Source of the DNA: Dacryopinax spathularia
Taxonomy: Eukaryota; Basidiomycota; Dacrymycetes; Dacrymycetales; Dacrymycetaceae
Direction of reading: 5' to 3'
Assembly (NCBI GenBank): GCA_037974965.1
Contig: JBBPFI010000002.1
Span: 1,178,001 to 1,242,000 of the forward strand
Length of the DNA stretch: 64,000 bases
The number at the start of each line of letters is the position of its first letter. Within the stretch, counting starts at the first letter, position 1. Positions 46,156 to 57,492 of the stretch are shown one piece after another. Under the pieces are notes generated by a model, which was not told the DNA's origin, did not search any database, and saw nothing but the letters and a program-made list of their open reading frames with translations. A program made the translations under genes and the position numbers.

Positions 46156-46960
46156 CCATCATTCACCTTCGCGTCGTCATCATTCACTCTATCAGTCGAT
46201 CACCTCGATCACTGATCATCCTTTCCCTGTCCCGATCACTCTCGATCTTGTATCACGTGACTGGCACGGATTCAAACGTCTTGCGTGCTCTCCCCTCCGC
46301 TCGCCTCCTGCTTCTCTCTCCCACGGCGGCTGACGATAACCCCCGCAGGGCCATTTTCGGCAAACGCTGAGCCCAGCACGCCATCCTCGCTAGAGTGCGC
46401 GCAATCTCGTCCATATAGCGCGTCATCCTACTTTGCTCTTGCTGGAAGTGTACATTTTATACTAATGGGCTGCTTAACAAATCTTGTTGAACTCATGCAC
46501 TGTGGGCGCGAATTTCCTACGATCGTGGTGAGCCACTCGCATCCCGAAATGAAGCCGTCCTCGACCCGTAGCGTGGGTATTGCGCACTTCCCCACCTCGA
46601 AGCACGCAATACTCACCCCCGGCAGACTCCGCATATTCTCACCCCCTCTCCGCCGGAGTAAGGCCTGGACGGGGCGGGGGAGCAAGAAGACGCCATAATA
46701 GACGAATCTTGCTCGGTACCTGACCCCTGGCAATCTTCCCTTGCTCACTCGTTGTGCTGCTGCCATCACTCAGCCGTCATCACCTGCTACTCTGGTGTCT
46801 GCATCACCTGCTCTGTGCTGTATCATCTCTATCATCTCCCTGGTGACGGCCCCGGCCCTGGTTCTCGTGATTTCCCAGGTTGCGAGACACATACCAGTCT
46901 AGAAGCCTATCTCCCGATCTCCATCAGCGTTACACCCACAAAAAGCTCGAAGATAGAAGG
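46156..46960 (+). other. Divergent promoter region of RabGAP and MFS genes
   Basis: About 800 bp. A minus-strand frame at 46428-46769 has no family character. A GATCACT word recurs near 46200-46250. No gene is supported. Confidence 0.4.
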
Positions 46961-48742
46961 ATGTCATCAGGCCAACCTGCACCGAAGTCCGCCTCCCTCT
47001 CCTCTGCAGAACAGGAACACGACTACGAGAAAGCCTCGCCTCTCTCCCCGTCGCCCCATAGCGCTGCGGACAGCGACGATGATTCGAATGTAGGGTTGGA
47101 CCTGTTCCATGTGACGCATACTCAGGGCTTGGAGTATACGCCCGAAGAGGAGAGGAGGGTTGTGCGGAAGATCGATCTGCTCGTGTTGCCTATCGTGAGT
47201 CGCTCTGGGGATTACTTTGGGATAGCAGCCTGACGAGGGTGCAGTTGAGCATTACGTTCTGCTTGCAGTATCTGGATAAGACAGCGCTGAACTATGCGAA
47301 CCTCTTTGGGTAAGGACGCTCTGACAACGTGTGGTGGAACGATGCTGACGCGAGATACAGGATGCAGACATCTCTTCACCTCACTTCGGACCAGTTTAGC
47401 TGGCTCGGGTCAATCTTCTACTTGTCAGTGTCATTCTGCTCTTCATATATTCTTCTCATGCTGACAACACCCCAGCGCGTATCTCGTCGGCTCCAACCCG
47501 TCATCCATGCTCCTCCAGCGATTCCCGATGGGCCGAGTCCTGGGGACAGCCGCCATAATCTGGGGCATAATCATCATGACGACCGCCGCGACGTCCAATT
47601 TCGCGGGCGCAATGGCCAACCGGTTCTTCCTCGGCTTGGTAGAATCGATCGTCACGCCTGGCCTGGTGCTCCAAACAGGGATGTGGTACAAGCTTGAAGA
47701 GCAACCTGGCCGACAGCTCTGGTGGTACTCTTTCCAGGGCTGGGCTGCCGTCGTTGGCGGGCTGCTGGGCTACGGCGTCGGGCATATCAATGGAGCGCTG
47801 GCGGAGTGGACGTATATCTTCTTGATTCTCGGAGGTATTACGATCCTCTGGGGAGGACTCGTGTTCTTCTTCTTGCCGGATACGCTCGTTAAGGCACGAT
47901 TCTTCAATGAGAGGGAGAGGGCGATCGCTCTTGACCGGGTGGCGAGGAACAAGTCTGGCCTCAGTATGTTTTGTCATCCGATGAATTTCTACGCTGCCGC
48001 TAACCTATGTCCCGCAGAGAACAAGACATTCAAGCCGTACCAGGTCGTACATGCACTGAAGGACCCGAAGACCTACCTCCTTTTCTTCATGTCCATCGCC
48101 GCGCAGATCCCGAATGGCACGATCACCAACTTTTCCACCGTGATCACCAAGGGTATCGGCAACTTCACGACCCTCCAGACGACCCTACTCGGTATCCCGC
48201 CCAACGTGATTCAAGTCGCCGCGCTGCTCGTCTCGGGCTACATCGCCAGCAAGGTCCCCAACACCCGGGTGCTCATCATGACCGCGGGCAACATTGCCTG
48301 CGTCGTAGCCGCGGCATGTATGGCCTACTTACCCGCGGCAGACCGCTGGCCCCGCTTGGTCGCATTCTGGATCACTCCAAGCCAAAGCATCGGATTCTCC
48401 CTCTCGCTCGTCATGGTCTCCGCCAACACGGGCGGTTTCACCAAGAAGTCCTTCACAGCCGCAACCACGTTCGTCGGATACTGCATCGGGAACATCATCG
48501 GCCCGCACTTTTACAAGCCCGAGGAGTCGCCCATCTTCCGCACGGCGGTCATATCCATGCTCGCAGGGTACTGCATCAAGACTGCGCTCGGGATCTGCCT
48601 CGGCGTGTACATGTGGAACGAGAACCGGAAGAGGGACGCGCTGTTTGAGCAGACAGGCGGGCAGAGCGAGAAGGAGTCGGAGGAGGAGGGCATGCTGGAT
48701 CGGACGGAGTTTGAGAACCCGGGTTTCAGGTACTCGCTGTGA
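46961..48742 (+). CDS. MFS transporter, anion:cation symporter family (Dal5/Tna1-like)
   Basis: Five exons (46961-47194, 47245-47309, 47361-47423, 47476-47963, 48018-48742) give 524 aa with the expected 12 TM segments. An acidic cytoplasmic N-terminus (residues 1-70) precedes RRVVRKIDLLVLPILSITF and LQYLDKTALNYANLFG, which are hallmarks of the allantoate/nicotinate permease group. FAYLVGSNPSSMLLQRFPMGR is rebuilt by splicing. The Gly-rich conserved motif GLVESIVTPGLVL and the central loop (RFFNERERAIALDRVARN) are present. The C-terminal half is uninterrupted. The tail is acidic (EKESEEEGMLDR). It probably imports a carboxylated small molecule by proton symport; substrate not determinable. Boundaries are well supported. 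Confidence 0.92.
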
Positions 48743-49237
48743 TCCTTGCCACCGCCTGGAGATTGAGATCGGGTGGATTTCTTGCCTTTTTTCTGCATTT
48801 CACGAGTCTTCGTAAATACCTCTGTCAGGAAGGAGAACACCAAAATGTAGACTATATCAATTGATTATCTATGAGAGTTCAACATCTGTGTCACCCACCG
48901 GCCCGCGTTTCGCGTCCCCTTCCCGCTGCTGCAAAGGAGGTGACTAACTGCTAAAGCATCCGTGCAGCGATATTGACACAAGAGAAACTGGCCTGTCGTA
49001 GTGCCAGAGGGCCAGCGGCGGCGACTGGGAGCCGTCTCAGGGTCGTGGACCCACGACTTTATTCCGAGGTTCGGAACGCGTGGATCGGTTCCCTGAAGAA
49101 CAGCCCAAAAGCCGGTTCTCTGCATGTGTTTTCCGCACCACAAAGGGAGCTGTGCGAATGGAGAAAAGGCCAGTTCATCCACCGCTGCTCAAGAGGCGAC
49201 ATAGGGTTGGCATTTCATTCGCATATTCTTCACATTG
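48743..49237 (+). other. Convergent 3' flanks
   Basis: About 500 bp between opposing stop codons. No supported feature. Confidence 0.4.
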
Positions 49238-50322
49238 TCACCATGTGTCCTTTCCTCCCGGTCTCCGCCGTCCCGGGCCATCCAGCCCGAACTGCCTTTC
49301 ACGCTCGAGCAGCTCGTCAAACTCCTTTTGCGCTTTCTTCCGCTCCTCGTTATCTTGGCCCGATGGCTCCTCAAAGTCATCCAGACCGATAGGCGTGTCA
49401 TACGAGGGCGTATCGCCCGTTTCCGAATCGGGAACAGCGGGGAAAGCTGGCGTTGGCCCCTGATTCTCCTGCTTCGGCTTTCCCTTCTTGGGCGGTATAC
49501 GCCCATGCCGCAGCGCTTCCCAGGCAGATTCTTCCCGCTTTTCCGTTCCGGACAGCGGCGGTGAAGGCACGGGTGTGGCCGTTTCCGCCGAACGAGGCGA
49601 AGGGTGAGGTGCTGCTGAGATGGTCAATTGTATGCTCGTTGATTGAAAATAACATTGGCCATACGTCTAGCATCCGAGGCACCTTCCCTGAATCTCCTCC
49701 ACCCACCAGGTTGCTGCTCCAGCTCTCGCGTAACCGGACCAACGGAGGAATCGCTGGCCTCTTCTCCGCTCCACATCGAATCCCGGCCGCCCATACGGTC
49801 CAGAACATCTGCTTCTCTACCGGGGATATCTGGTCGCTCGCTAACGGGCGGCGGGAAACCCTCGCGCCTGGAAGGTCTTGATCCGTCGAGCCTCGCCCTA
49901 TCGCGGCGCAGTTGCTCCCGTACAGCAGATGTAATGGCCGTATTGACCGCCATCGGATTGGAGCAGCTCCTGATGATGAGCGCGTCTCCAGCAGCATCGC
50001 TCAGTTGACCAACAAATAGACCGAGTGTTGTGCAGATCATCGTCAAACCGGCTATTCGAGTGGCAGGCCACGGTTGCTTTCGAATGAACTTGCCATAGAG
50101 TGTCGGCCCAAGTGCTCCTAGTCCAAGGCCAATTTTCTGCAGCTGATTAGCCCACTTCCCTCGCCGGAGGTTAATTCGGGTGGTACATACAGTGCCATGG
50201 AGCCTGAATCGCTCCTCGGACAGCACGGCTTCATCCGCAGGGGTGACCAGCCCTAGGTCCCTCTGCTTCTGCCAAATGTCGGCATCAATCGGCAATGCCC
50301 AGCGCAATGCTACCCCATGCAT
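49238..50322 (-). CDS. Predicted two-TM membrane protein of unknown function, 326 aa
   Basis: Three exons on the minus strand (50191-50322, 49665-50136, 49238-49614) give 326 aa. The first intron (54 bp) is stop-free and in frame; splicing joins RFRLHGT to KIGLGLGALGPTLYG. Two hydrophobic segments are visible: KIGLGLGALGPTLYGKFI and AGLTMICTTLGLFVGQL. The latter is followed by DAAGDALIIRSCSNPMAVNTA. The N-terminus (WQKQRDLGLVTPADEAVLSEE) and C-terminus (EFDELLERERQFGLDGPGRR) are soluble and charged, and the middle is disordered. I do not recognise the family. A charged hairpin membrane protein of ER or mitochondrial outer membrane is possible. The second intron was chosen because it alone links the two coding frames in phase. 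Confidence 0.65.
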
Positions 50323-52654
50323 TCAGCGAGTTGTAATGACATCCCAGGATCATTTTTGCAACACACCTCTCGGCACAAACGGGGGCGAGTCCAGCTGAAG
50401 GCCATCCCGTGGCGCAGATGCGTCCAAGCTGAAGTCGGTGGTGTCGGGCATGGCAGATCAGGTAAGCCGTCCCCGGACTATTTCCGCGACTTTTCCTTGC
50501 CAAACGGAGCGACAGATGAGTTCCGGTGTCGAACACGAGAGGTGTATATGCTATTTGAGTTGGACGCAGACCGAATGGCGTTGAGCCCGCAGTCGACGAC
50601 GTCCTCGACGGCGAAACCGGGCGGTGTGCGGCTCCCGTACGCGTCGGTGGCGTCAGAAGCGGCACGTGCCGTAAAAGAAGCATACCCTTTTGCTCCCGAA
50701 ACCAGGAAAGTCGTTGATGGCTTGCTGTTCAATCACCACCACCTGGTGCCGGCGCCCGTACTCTGCCGTCCTTATTGCATGCCTCCATGAGCAGGCACAG
50801 GAACGGGTTATTCCTCCCCCAAGGGCACTATGGAACGTTCACTCCCCTGGAATAGATGCAGGCTTGGATCTCGATCGGGGCAAGCCTGTATACTACTACC
50901 ATTCAGTTTACCTGGGTTATGGCATTATCTTGGTCGGCCAGTGACACCCTGGAACTGGATGCGGCTCAACTTCATGCCTACCGTCAAGCATGATTGATGG
51001 GGAATCTGGACTGCCCTGAAACAAATCGACTTCCGGCCGTCAAATCTACGAGCAGAAGGGCGACTCCCTATCATGGTTCTGTACGTGGCGTGCCACGTAG
51101 CATGGAGAGAAGGGATGGAGTAGAGCACTCACGCATCCAACTGGCCGCATGCAGAGAAATCTACTCAGGTAGCACGCAACCACATTTGGTCCACTGCATC
51201 TCCCAACCAAGGCCAACTTGCCCCCACCCCTGCCCCTGGGCTCCCAACCCACCCATCGACTCTACAACCTGTAAAAGTCGTCCTCCAAAACCATGAAGAG
51301 ATCACATGGGCAAGGTCAAAGCCACTGTCCTTGACCCTGAATTTTCAACCTAGACAGAAGACGGCCGGTAGGCTAGATGGCTTTCTTGCTGTTTCTGCTG
51401 GCCTTTCCCTGGTTTCTACTGGTGTCGACGACGGGGCTAGCGATAGCTCCATAATTCCGACCGGCTTTATGGGGTCGCTTCCGAACGCCGCCGGATGAAT
51501 AGTTGTCTCATTGGGCGAGCAGCAGAGCCATGGTCCCTGCAACCTGCATAGGTGATGAACGGAATAATATAATGCATAGATAATTCCATGTATTCCCAAG
51601 TGCTTCGAAATGTTCACGTGCATGGGGTATCGATAGGGCGATTGTGGTCCGATTGATCCTTGTGGCAGGCGAAGAGGCAAGCGGGGAGCAACAGGTTCCG
51701 CTTTTCATAGAACCCCCTTTTGCTTCCGGGACAACAAAGCATGGCCTCGGTCTCTGTGGTGCTGCCCCTCCTTCGCGTAACAGAACAGCCTCTGGACAAA
51801 GAAACTCGGCGATACGGCTTGTGGTGACCTGTATGGCTTCCAAGCATGATAGGCATGGATTATTCATGCTGCTCCATGACCGATCATGCGATTGAGAACC
51901 AGACTGCGATGATGCCGTCAATATTGGGCTTCTCCATTTCCGGTTTCCGCTCACAGAAGCTCTGCTCTCGGGTCTCTCGGCGATTCACTGTGGGCCGTAA
52001 TGTCAGACAATGTCGGCATCCAGACATGCTATGCAAGTGCCAACATAGTCGGCATGCCAGGGACTGCAAGGAAGGAAGCGGTCCCTTCTCATTTCCCACC
52101 GCTGGTCTTCTTGCGACACCCCTATTCTGGCCGCCATGGGCTGTGGTGAATGCTACCCGACAAGTCGACTCGCAGAGAGGGGACAATTGGGTGCGTACCC
52201 ATGGGGTACTGAAGCAGCCTAGAGACAGAAGTCATCGGGGGAGACCGTGATCGGGTCGTTCCCGATGCTTCTGTCTCGAATCCACATTTCGTCGCCTTCT
52301 TCACTGCTTCTTACGTGCCATACCAAGGCCACAAAGAGAGAGATGGCGCCAATCTCCTTCATCTCGCCTTTCCAGGCCTGTGGTCTTGGATCAACGTGGT
52401 ATCGTATGCTAATCCAAAGCACCTTCAAGTGGTGTTACGTGACGGTCTTGCCACCGGGGTTACATTGGTGACGCAAAAAAGGTATAAATCCCTCTCGATT
52501 TTCCGCCCTGGACCATTCTCAGGACTCTAAGACCCTCCAACTTCCCCAGCGCCGGACGCCTCACTTCAATCCCACTCACTGTACGTACGCCACATCGACC
52601 TGGTGCAGCGGAGATACAGTATCATCATTCCATATACATACAACCTCAAGAGCC
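50323..52654 (+). other. Long intergenic region before the zinc-finger gene
   Basis: About 2.3 kb. Overlapping frames on both strands at 50400-50790 mirror one another and cannot be told apart from noise. No repeat or RNA was recognised. The right end holds the promoter of the C2H2 gene. Confidence 0.35.
52493..52499 (+). promoter_or_regulatory. TATA box of C2H2 gene
   Basis: TATAAAT follows an A-run (GCAAAAAAGG) and lies about 160 bp upstream of the ATG at 52655. C/T-rich leader sequence lies in between. Confidence 0.5.
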
Positions 52655-54014
52655 ATGACGGTAAGCGTTCATTGGATTTGTGTTCGCAATGACTGAGATA
52701 TCCTGTGGCAGGAAAACCGACCATATGTGTGCGATGCTTCCACCTGCGCGGCCAACTGGTGTGGGAAGCGCTTCGCGCGCCGTCATGATCTCAACCGGCA
52801 CATCAAGGTGCATTTAGGCATAAGGTAGCTGTCAGTGCCCGGCGCTATGTTACATTTGCTGACAGTCGTGAAGGGAGTATGCATGTCGCTACTGCGACAA
52901 GACTTTCGGACAAAGCAATGGTTTGGAAGTCCATGAGAAGACTCAGTGAGTGCCATGCATCGTACTCATGCGACGTCCTGCTCATCGCGCCTCCCTAGTG
53001 TTGGGATGCGCACCCATTGCTGCCCACTGAGCCACGTTTTCGGAGGAACGTGCAAGGTCTGGCCCTTCCGGGATGATTCATCATATCGCCGCCACTGGCA
53101 GAATCAGCACGCTCCTCGTCCGCCCCGCTTTACTTGCCCGATTCGCAATTGCACCTTTACGTGTGTATTCCAAATCATTTGATTTCTGTCCAGACAAGGC
53201 TGACTGAAAATCGTGACACAGTGGTGCACGGAAGTCGCTCCTTCGGAATCACCTACGGGACCGCCATAACAGGGCGTTACCGAGACCTCTCCGAGAGCGT
53301 CAGCCTCGGGGTGCCCACGGTGTGACTGTTCCGGAAGCCATACGAGTCCAAGTCTACGATTCGCAACTCGAGGAACAAGGCTACGACGTCTCGACCGTCC
53401 GTGGCGGGTCGAGATCAAATTCCACCCGTATCAATAGTCGGTCCTCCTCTACAGTCACCCCGCCGAGTTCATCTCCGCTTGGGGAGCACGACATATGTGG
53501 GCAAGGCTATGATATGTCAGTCGACGCAGCGATGTCGACTCCTGCCAGCCGAAACTATCATGCTCCTGAGGATGACATCTTCGCCTTCAGGGTACCTTCG
53601 CCGTCCGTCCCCTCTCAATCGATCGCGGGACGCGCCACAGAATCGAACAGCCCGGATGAAGTGGTCGAGCCCTGTTCCGCCGGGTGGACCCCGCCGTTCT
53701 CAGGCGCATCGCCCGCGCCCATGATGGGGCAGCACGTTCCCCATATTGCCCCGATGTCTGTGCCCATGTTCGGCGTGGACGATTTGTCCTCGCCTTTCGA
53801 CTTCGGCTATAACGCGGTCCCTGCTGCCGAGCCTTTCAGCGTACTCGACAACGGAGCATACGATGCCGCATCGAGTCCTATTCCTGCCGCTGGTACAGAG
53901 CTCCGTGCCCCGGTGGACTTTATGGAGATGTGGAATTTGCTGCCCGAAGGCGCTGGCTTCGACCACCTCAACGTCCAAAGCAGCTCGTGGAACATTGATC
54001 CGGATCTCCTCTAG
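52655..54014 (+). CDS. C2H2 zinc-finger transcription factor, 381 aa
   Basis: Five exons (52655-52660, 52712-52824, 52874-52945, 52999-53160, 53222-54014) give 381 aa. The first exon encodes only Met-Thr. Finger 1 is C-AANW-C-GKRFARRHDLNR-H-IKV-H and finger 2 is C-RY-C-DKTFGQSNGLEV-H-EKT-H. A third, irregular finger has widely spaced Cys (C-PLSHVFGGT-C) before YRRHWQNQH. Finger 4 is C-PIRN-C-TFTGARKSLLRN-H-LRDR-H and is completed across the last intron, which supports that splice. The C-terminal 230 residues are Ser/Pro-rich and then acidic-hydrophobic (FMEMWNLLPEGAGFDHL), a likely activation domain. It binds DNA in the nucleus; targets are unknown. Confidence 0.87.
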
Positions 54015-54465
54015 TATCATGACTCCCGCGAACGAACTGTTCTGATATCTCTAGTGTTTGATTCAAGTTGCTTGTCTGCTGGAACGTGTAACTACGGGTC
54101 CGGATGGTGCTGTACTACTACAATGTAAATTCCGCTCACGCTCCATTACCTTTTCTAGGTAGCTAGCTCTACCTTTGTAACGGCCTTTTATATCAATCTT
54201 ATGCACCACATTCCTTCTTTTGGGCTTGGGCCAATCAACATGCGGGACGGCTGCGTCGACGACGTGCGCTTGCTCTTGTGCACCCGGCATGAACTGTCTA
54301 GCCGACAGGGCTGCGGCGCTCGCATTCATAAGGTCCGGAGGATGCCTCTACTTGTATTCTATTCTACAGAACAGTTGTACACCTAGACAACAAAGACAAC
54401 ATGCTGTGGGAGAAAGAAAAGCCAAACTCCCGTGTCGCAAGTCATAAATGCAGGATCCACCATGG
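54015..54465 (+). other. Convergent 3' flanks of C2H2 and nuclease genes
   Basis: About 450 bp between opposing stop codons. A 3' UTR on each strand is likely; nothing else is seen. Confidence 0.4.
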
Positions 54466-56538
54466 CTAGAACACAGCCGACTCCCAGCCACGATACGATC
54501 CGCCAGGATCCGTCGGTTTGTCCCCGAAATAACTACGTGGTGCTTGAGGTATTCCCCGGAGCTCCTGCTCAGGTCTATCCTCCTCCAGATCGGCCGGCGT
54601 GATATGACATTCTTTCAAGATGGCGCGTACTGCGGTTCCACTGTATGGCGGAGCTTGCATGAGTGCGGGTTCCGGAACGGGGGGAAGGGTGGAGAATACG
54701 AGTCTCGCCACTTCTATTTGTTGCAGATAGGCTTCAGGCGATTCTGGCGCGTATTTTGACTGGGATTCAAGTAGCTTCTCGATCGAGCCGTATTCCCTGA
54801 TTAGCTTGATTGCGTTGAATGGACCGAGGTTCTTCACGCGTCGGGTGAAGTCTGTGCCAAGTAATAGGGCGAAGTCGACGAAAGAAGTGCGGCTCAGCTG
54901 CAATGCCTCGCGGACCGCGGTTCCCGAGACCAGTGCAAGAGGAGTCTTGTAGCTGGTGAGATTGCGTAATAGAGGCGCTTCATATACGAGGACGTCCTAT
55001 ACACCGGGTCAATGATCCTGTTCACAATACTTGCGGTATAATTCGATACGTACTGTGTCTTCACTCCCTACAAAATCAGCATGACCATGAATGACCAGGC
55101 TGGCAGCGACGGCTTCAGCTTCGTACGGGTATTCGGCTTCGATGCAGGGTACTCCCATGGCGGCTACAATGCGTCTGGATTCTGCGTAGGTCGCCTGTGT
55201 GGGCAACCGATTTCGCTTTTCATAGCTTGATGCGATCTTCCCGCTCCGATTGAGCAATGCCTCCACGACCTCCTCCTCTTCCTCTCGCTTCGTTTCAAGT
55301 GGCTCTGCGTCCGTATGAGCGACTTCATTTGTCAATCTCTTCCAGAAGAGCTGTTCCTCCTGACTGAGTTGTACCTGGTATTTGGACGGTGCAACGGACT
55401 CCAGCTCCGGTACCTTGCCATCCTGCGCGACTTCCAGAACCGGTTTTGTCCCTCGTTTCCCAGTGCTCTTCTTAAAGTCTCGATATAATTCAATGAGTAC
55501 GTTCGCGATTGACGCCAAGTCAGCCGGTAGAGGCGGATAGAGAGGGGCAGATAAGATTGCGTCGTAATAGTGCGATCGACCAAAGGTGTAAGGCGCGGCA
55601 TCTTCGCTTGACACATCGGAAAGATCATCGTAGAAATCCCACGGATCTTGCGTGGTTGCGTTCTCCAAGACGTCCAGCGCAGCTTCATAAGCGTCATCCA
55701 CGGTTTGACCAACAACGATGTCGCTTGAGAAAGCGCAATCGTCTAGAAAGCTGGCCAGAGATTCCCTCTCCTCAGCAGGGTACAGCTGCAGCAATACCGC
55801 TTTCCGCATGGCGCGATCTGCCTGGTCAAGTTCCTCCTCTTCTTTCGCATCGTCCTCGTTGGCAGCCTCAACAGCCTTGGAACCCTGAACCTTATCCATG
55901 ACTTCGGCCAAGTCCAGGAGCTGGGCTTCAGCCGAGGGACCAGCTGCAACGCGCACAGCACGGCTGACCTGCAGCCGAGAGGGTAAATCGAGCTGCTGAT
56001 ATTTTTTCACGGCTTCCGTCAGTCGCTGGAGGCGATGAAGGCGGCCGAGTTCGTGAGTACCACGGGCTTGCTGTAAGAGTCTGATGGCCCGCCTTCGTGC
56101 TTCCTGTCCATACAGGAAGGTCGTTCAGAATTCCTCTAGTCCTCCAGCCCATGTGTGCGTACCTCTCGTGCCTTTGCCGAGCTTCGCTCTTTTCCATCCC
56201 AAACAGTGATAACCTCTACGCCATTTGCGCGTAGATCCCTGATAATCTTGTACCATCCGATGACGTGCCGGTATTCATGTTGCAAGGGACCAAAGTGAAA
56301 TCTTTGGGTCACCAAGTTGCCATCTCTGCGACGTTGTCAGCACTTCCGCGCCTTTCAAGCCCTGGAGGAGAGCGTACATTGCTATTCGCTTTCCTGACAA
56401 TGCTCGCAGACGTGTAGGTATGTATTTGATGACCTGCGGACTACGGGCGCGTCAGTTTGCGAGCTCCTACTACATCGTCATGCCGGGCATTACGTACCAG
56501 ACCTTCTGTAGGAATGGCGTAAATCCCAGGACTCCCAT
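54466..56538 (-). CDS. XPG/FEN1-family structure-specific nuclease, 611 aa
   Basis: Five exons on the minus strand (56503-56538, 56378-56433, 56163-56325, 55054-56103, 54466-54996) give 611 aa. The start MGVLGFTPFLQK resembles the Gly-led N-terminus of the family, though Met-Gly-Val-x-Gly is seen rather than FEN1's MGIKGL. The XPG-N block IDGNLVTQRFHFG and VWDGKERS come next. The XPG-I block EAEYPYEAEA...SEDTDVLVY is interrupted by the last intron between T and D and carries the metal-binding acids. The helix-three-turn-helix LLLGTDFTRRVKNLGPFNAI follows. A long acidic insert separates the N and I blocks (residues about 140-380), as in Rad2/XPG or fungal mitochondrial-type relatives. It is probably a DNA repair or flap nuclease; I cannot tell which. 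Confidence 0.85.
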
Positions 56539-57492
56539 CCAAAGCCCGAGTACCACTGTGCTCGCTCTGATGTGGAGTTGTGATATTCAATAAGGAAGTG
56601 TTGATATAGGACCACCGGTTGATCCGATTCTGGTGTTGAGCGCTTCAGTACGAGAATTGACGCGCACGCGAGTGACGACGGACTTTTTGGAGGCGCGCTT
56701 CCGAAATCCACAGCGACTTTCTGCGTCGGAGCCTGCGCCACTACTACTAACTATAACCTTACGTCTCTCCCATCACCACGGTCAGCTTCAAGTTTTGAAC
56801 ACTACGTCTTGACGTCGGCCTACGTAATTATTCTGGTTTATTGTCGAACCGAGCTAACTACTGTTGGCCTCTCACTGGCGGTCATGGAGGTACTTGGCTG
56901 AAGTACGCCTCGCGCTTATAAGTAACATAGCAGTGCCTTATGCACTGCCTTGCTGTATGTAACTTTAAAGGAGCGCAATTGAATAAGCACCATCGGTGCT
57001 CCAAATCTGCACCCGTCTGAACCCGTGTGACAATAACCCATGAGACGCGCATTATCAGCGCGTCAGGGACTGGCACTGCCACCCCGGCCTTGCGACGCGG
57101 CAGCCAAACGTCTAAGTCCGCTATCTCCCCCTCCTCCTCTTCCTCCTCTTCCTCCTCGACAACGACAACTCCGGCAACGTGCTCAACAGCACGTTGTATC
57201 GACCCTTCTTCCCCCCCTCAACTTCTAACTCACTGGCGTCTCCTCATCAAGACTGTGGCAGCCGGACTCAAGCTTCTGCTCAAGGACCATTCGTACAGTG
57301 GTCAACCGAGTAGAAGTGCGAGCGAGGCTTCAAGCACCACCGAGCGACCAAGTCGCACAAGTTGCATCGTACGGACCGCTGTACGTGCGTGTTGCTTGTG
57401 CACTTGCGTCTGCAATCTCTCAACTGGCGACTCGGGTTAAGGGGATCTCCCCCGCTTTACTCTAATACTTGCTTTTGTGGCGAACCGTCAAG
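56539..57492 (+). other. Intergenic region with hairpins and promoter of the 57.5-kb gene
   Basis: About 950 bp. Two perfect short hairpins lie at 56986-57000 and 57044-57064. Two diverged copies of a palindromic box seen further right lie at 57285-57303 and 57373-57385. Leader ATGs occur between 57040 and 57480, but no gene is supported. Confidence 0.45.
56986..57064 (+). repeat. Two short perfect hairpins
   Basis: AGCACC-atc-GGTGCT at 56986-57000 and GACGCGC-attatca-GCGCGTC at 57044-57064. Each has a fully paired stem (6 and 7 bp). Confidence 0.7.

Noticed and set aside
46428-46769. Minus-strand 113-codon frame in the RabGAP/MFS promoter
   Set aside because: No family features, no supporting exons, and it sits within a shared promoter region.
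50323-50790. Overlapping ORFs on both strands 5' of the two-TM protein gene
   Set aside because: Both strands are open over the same GC-rich stretch and neither has family character; no basis to choose.
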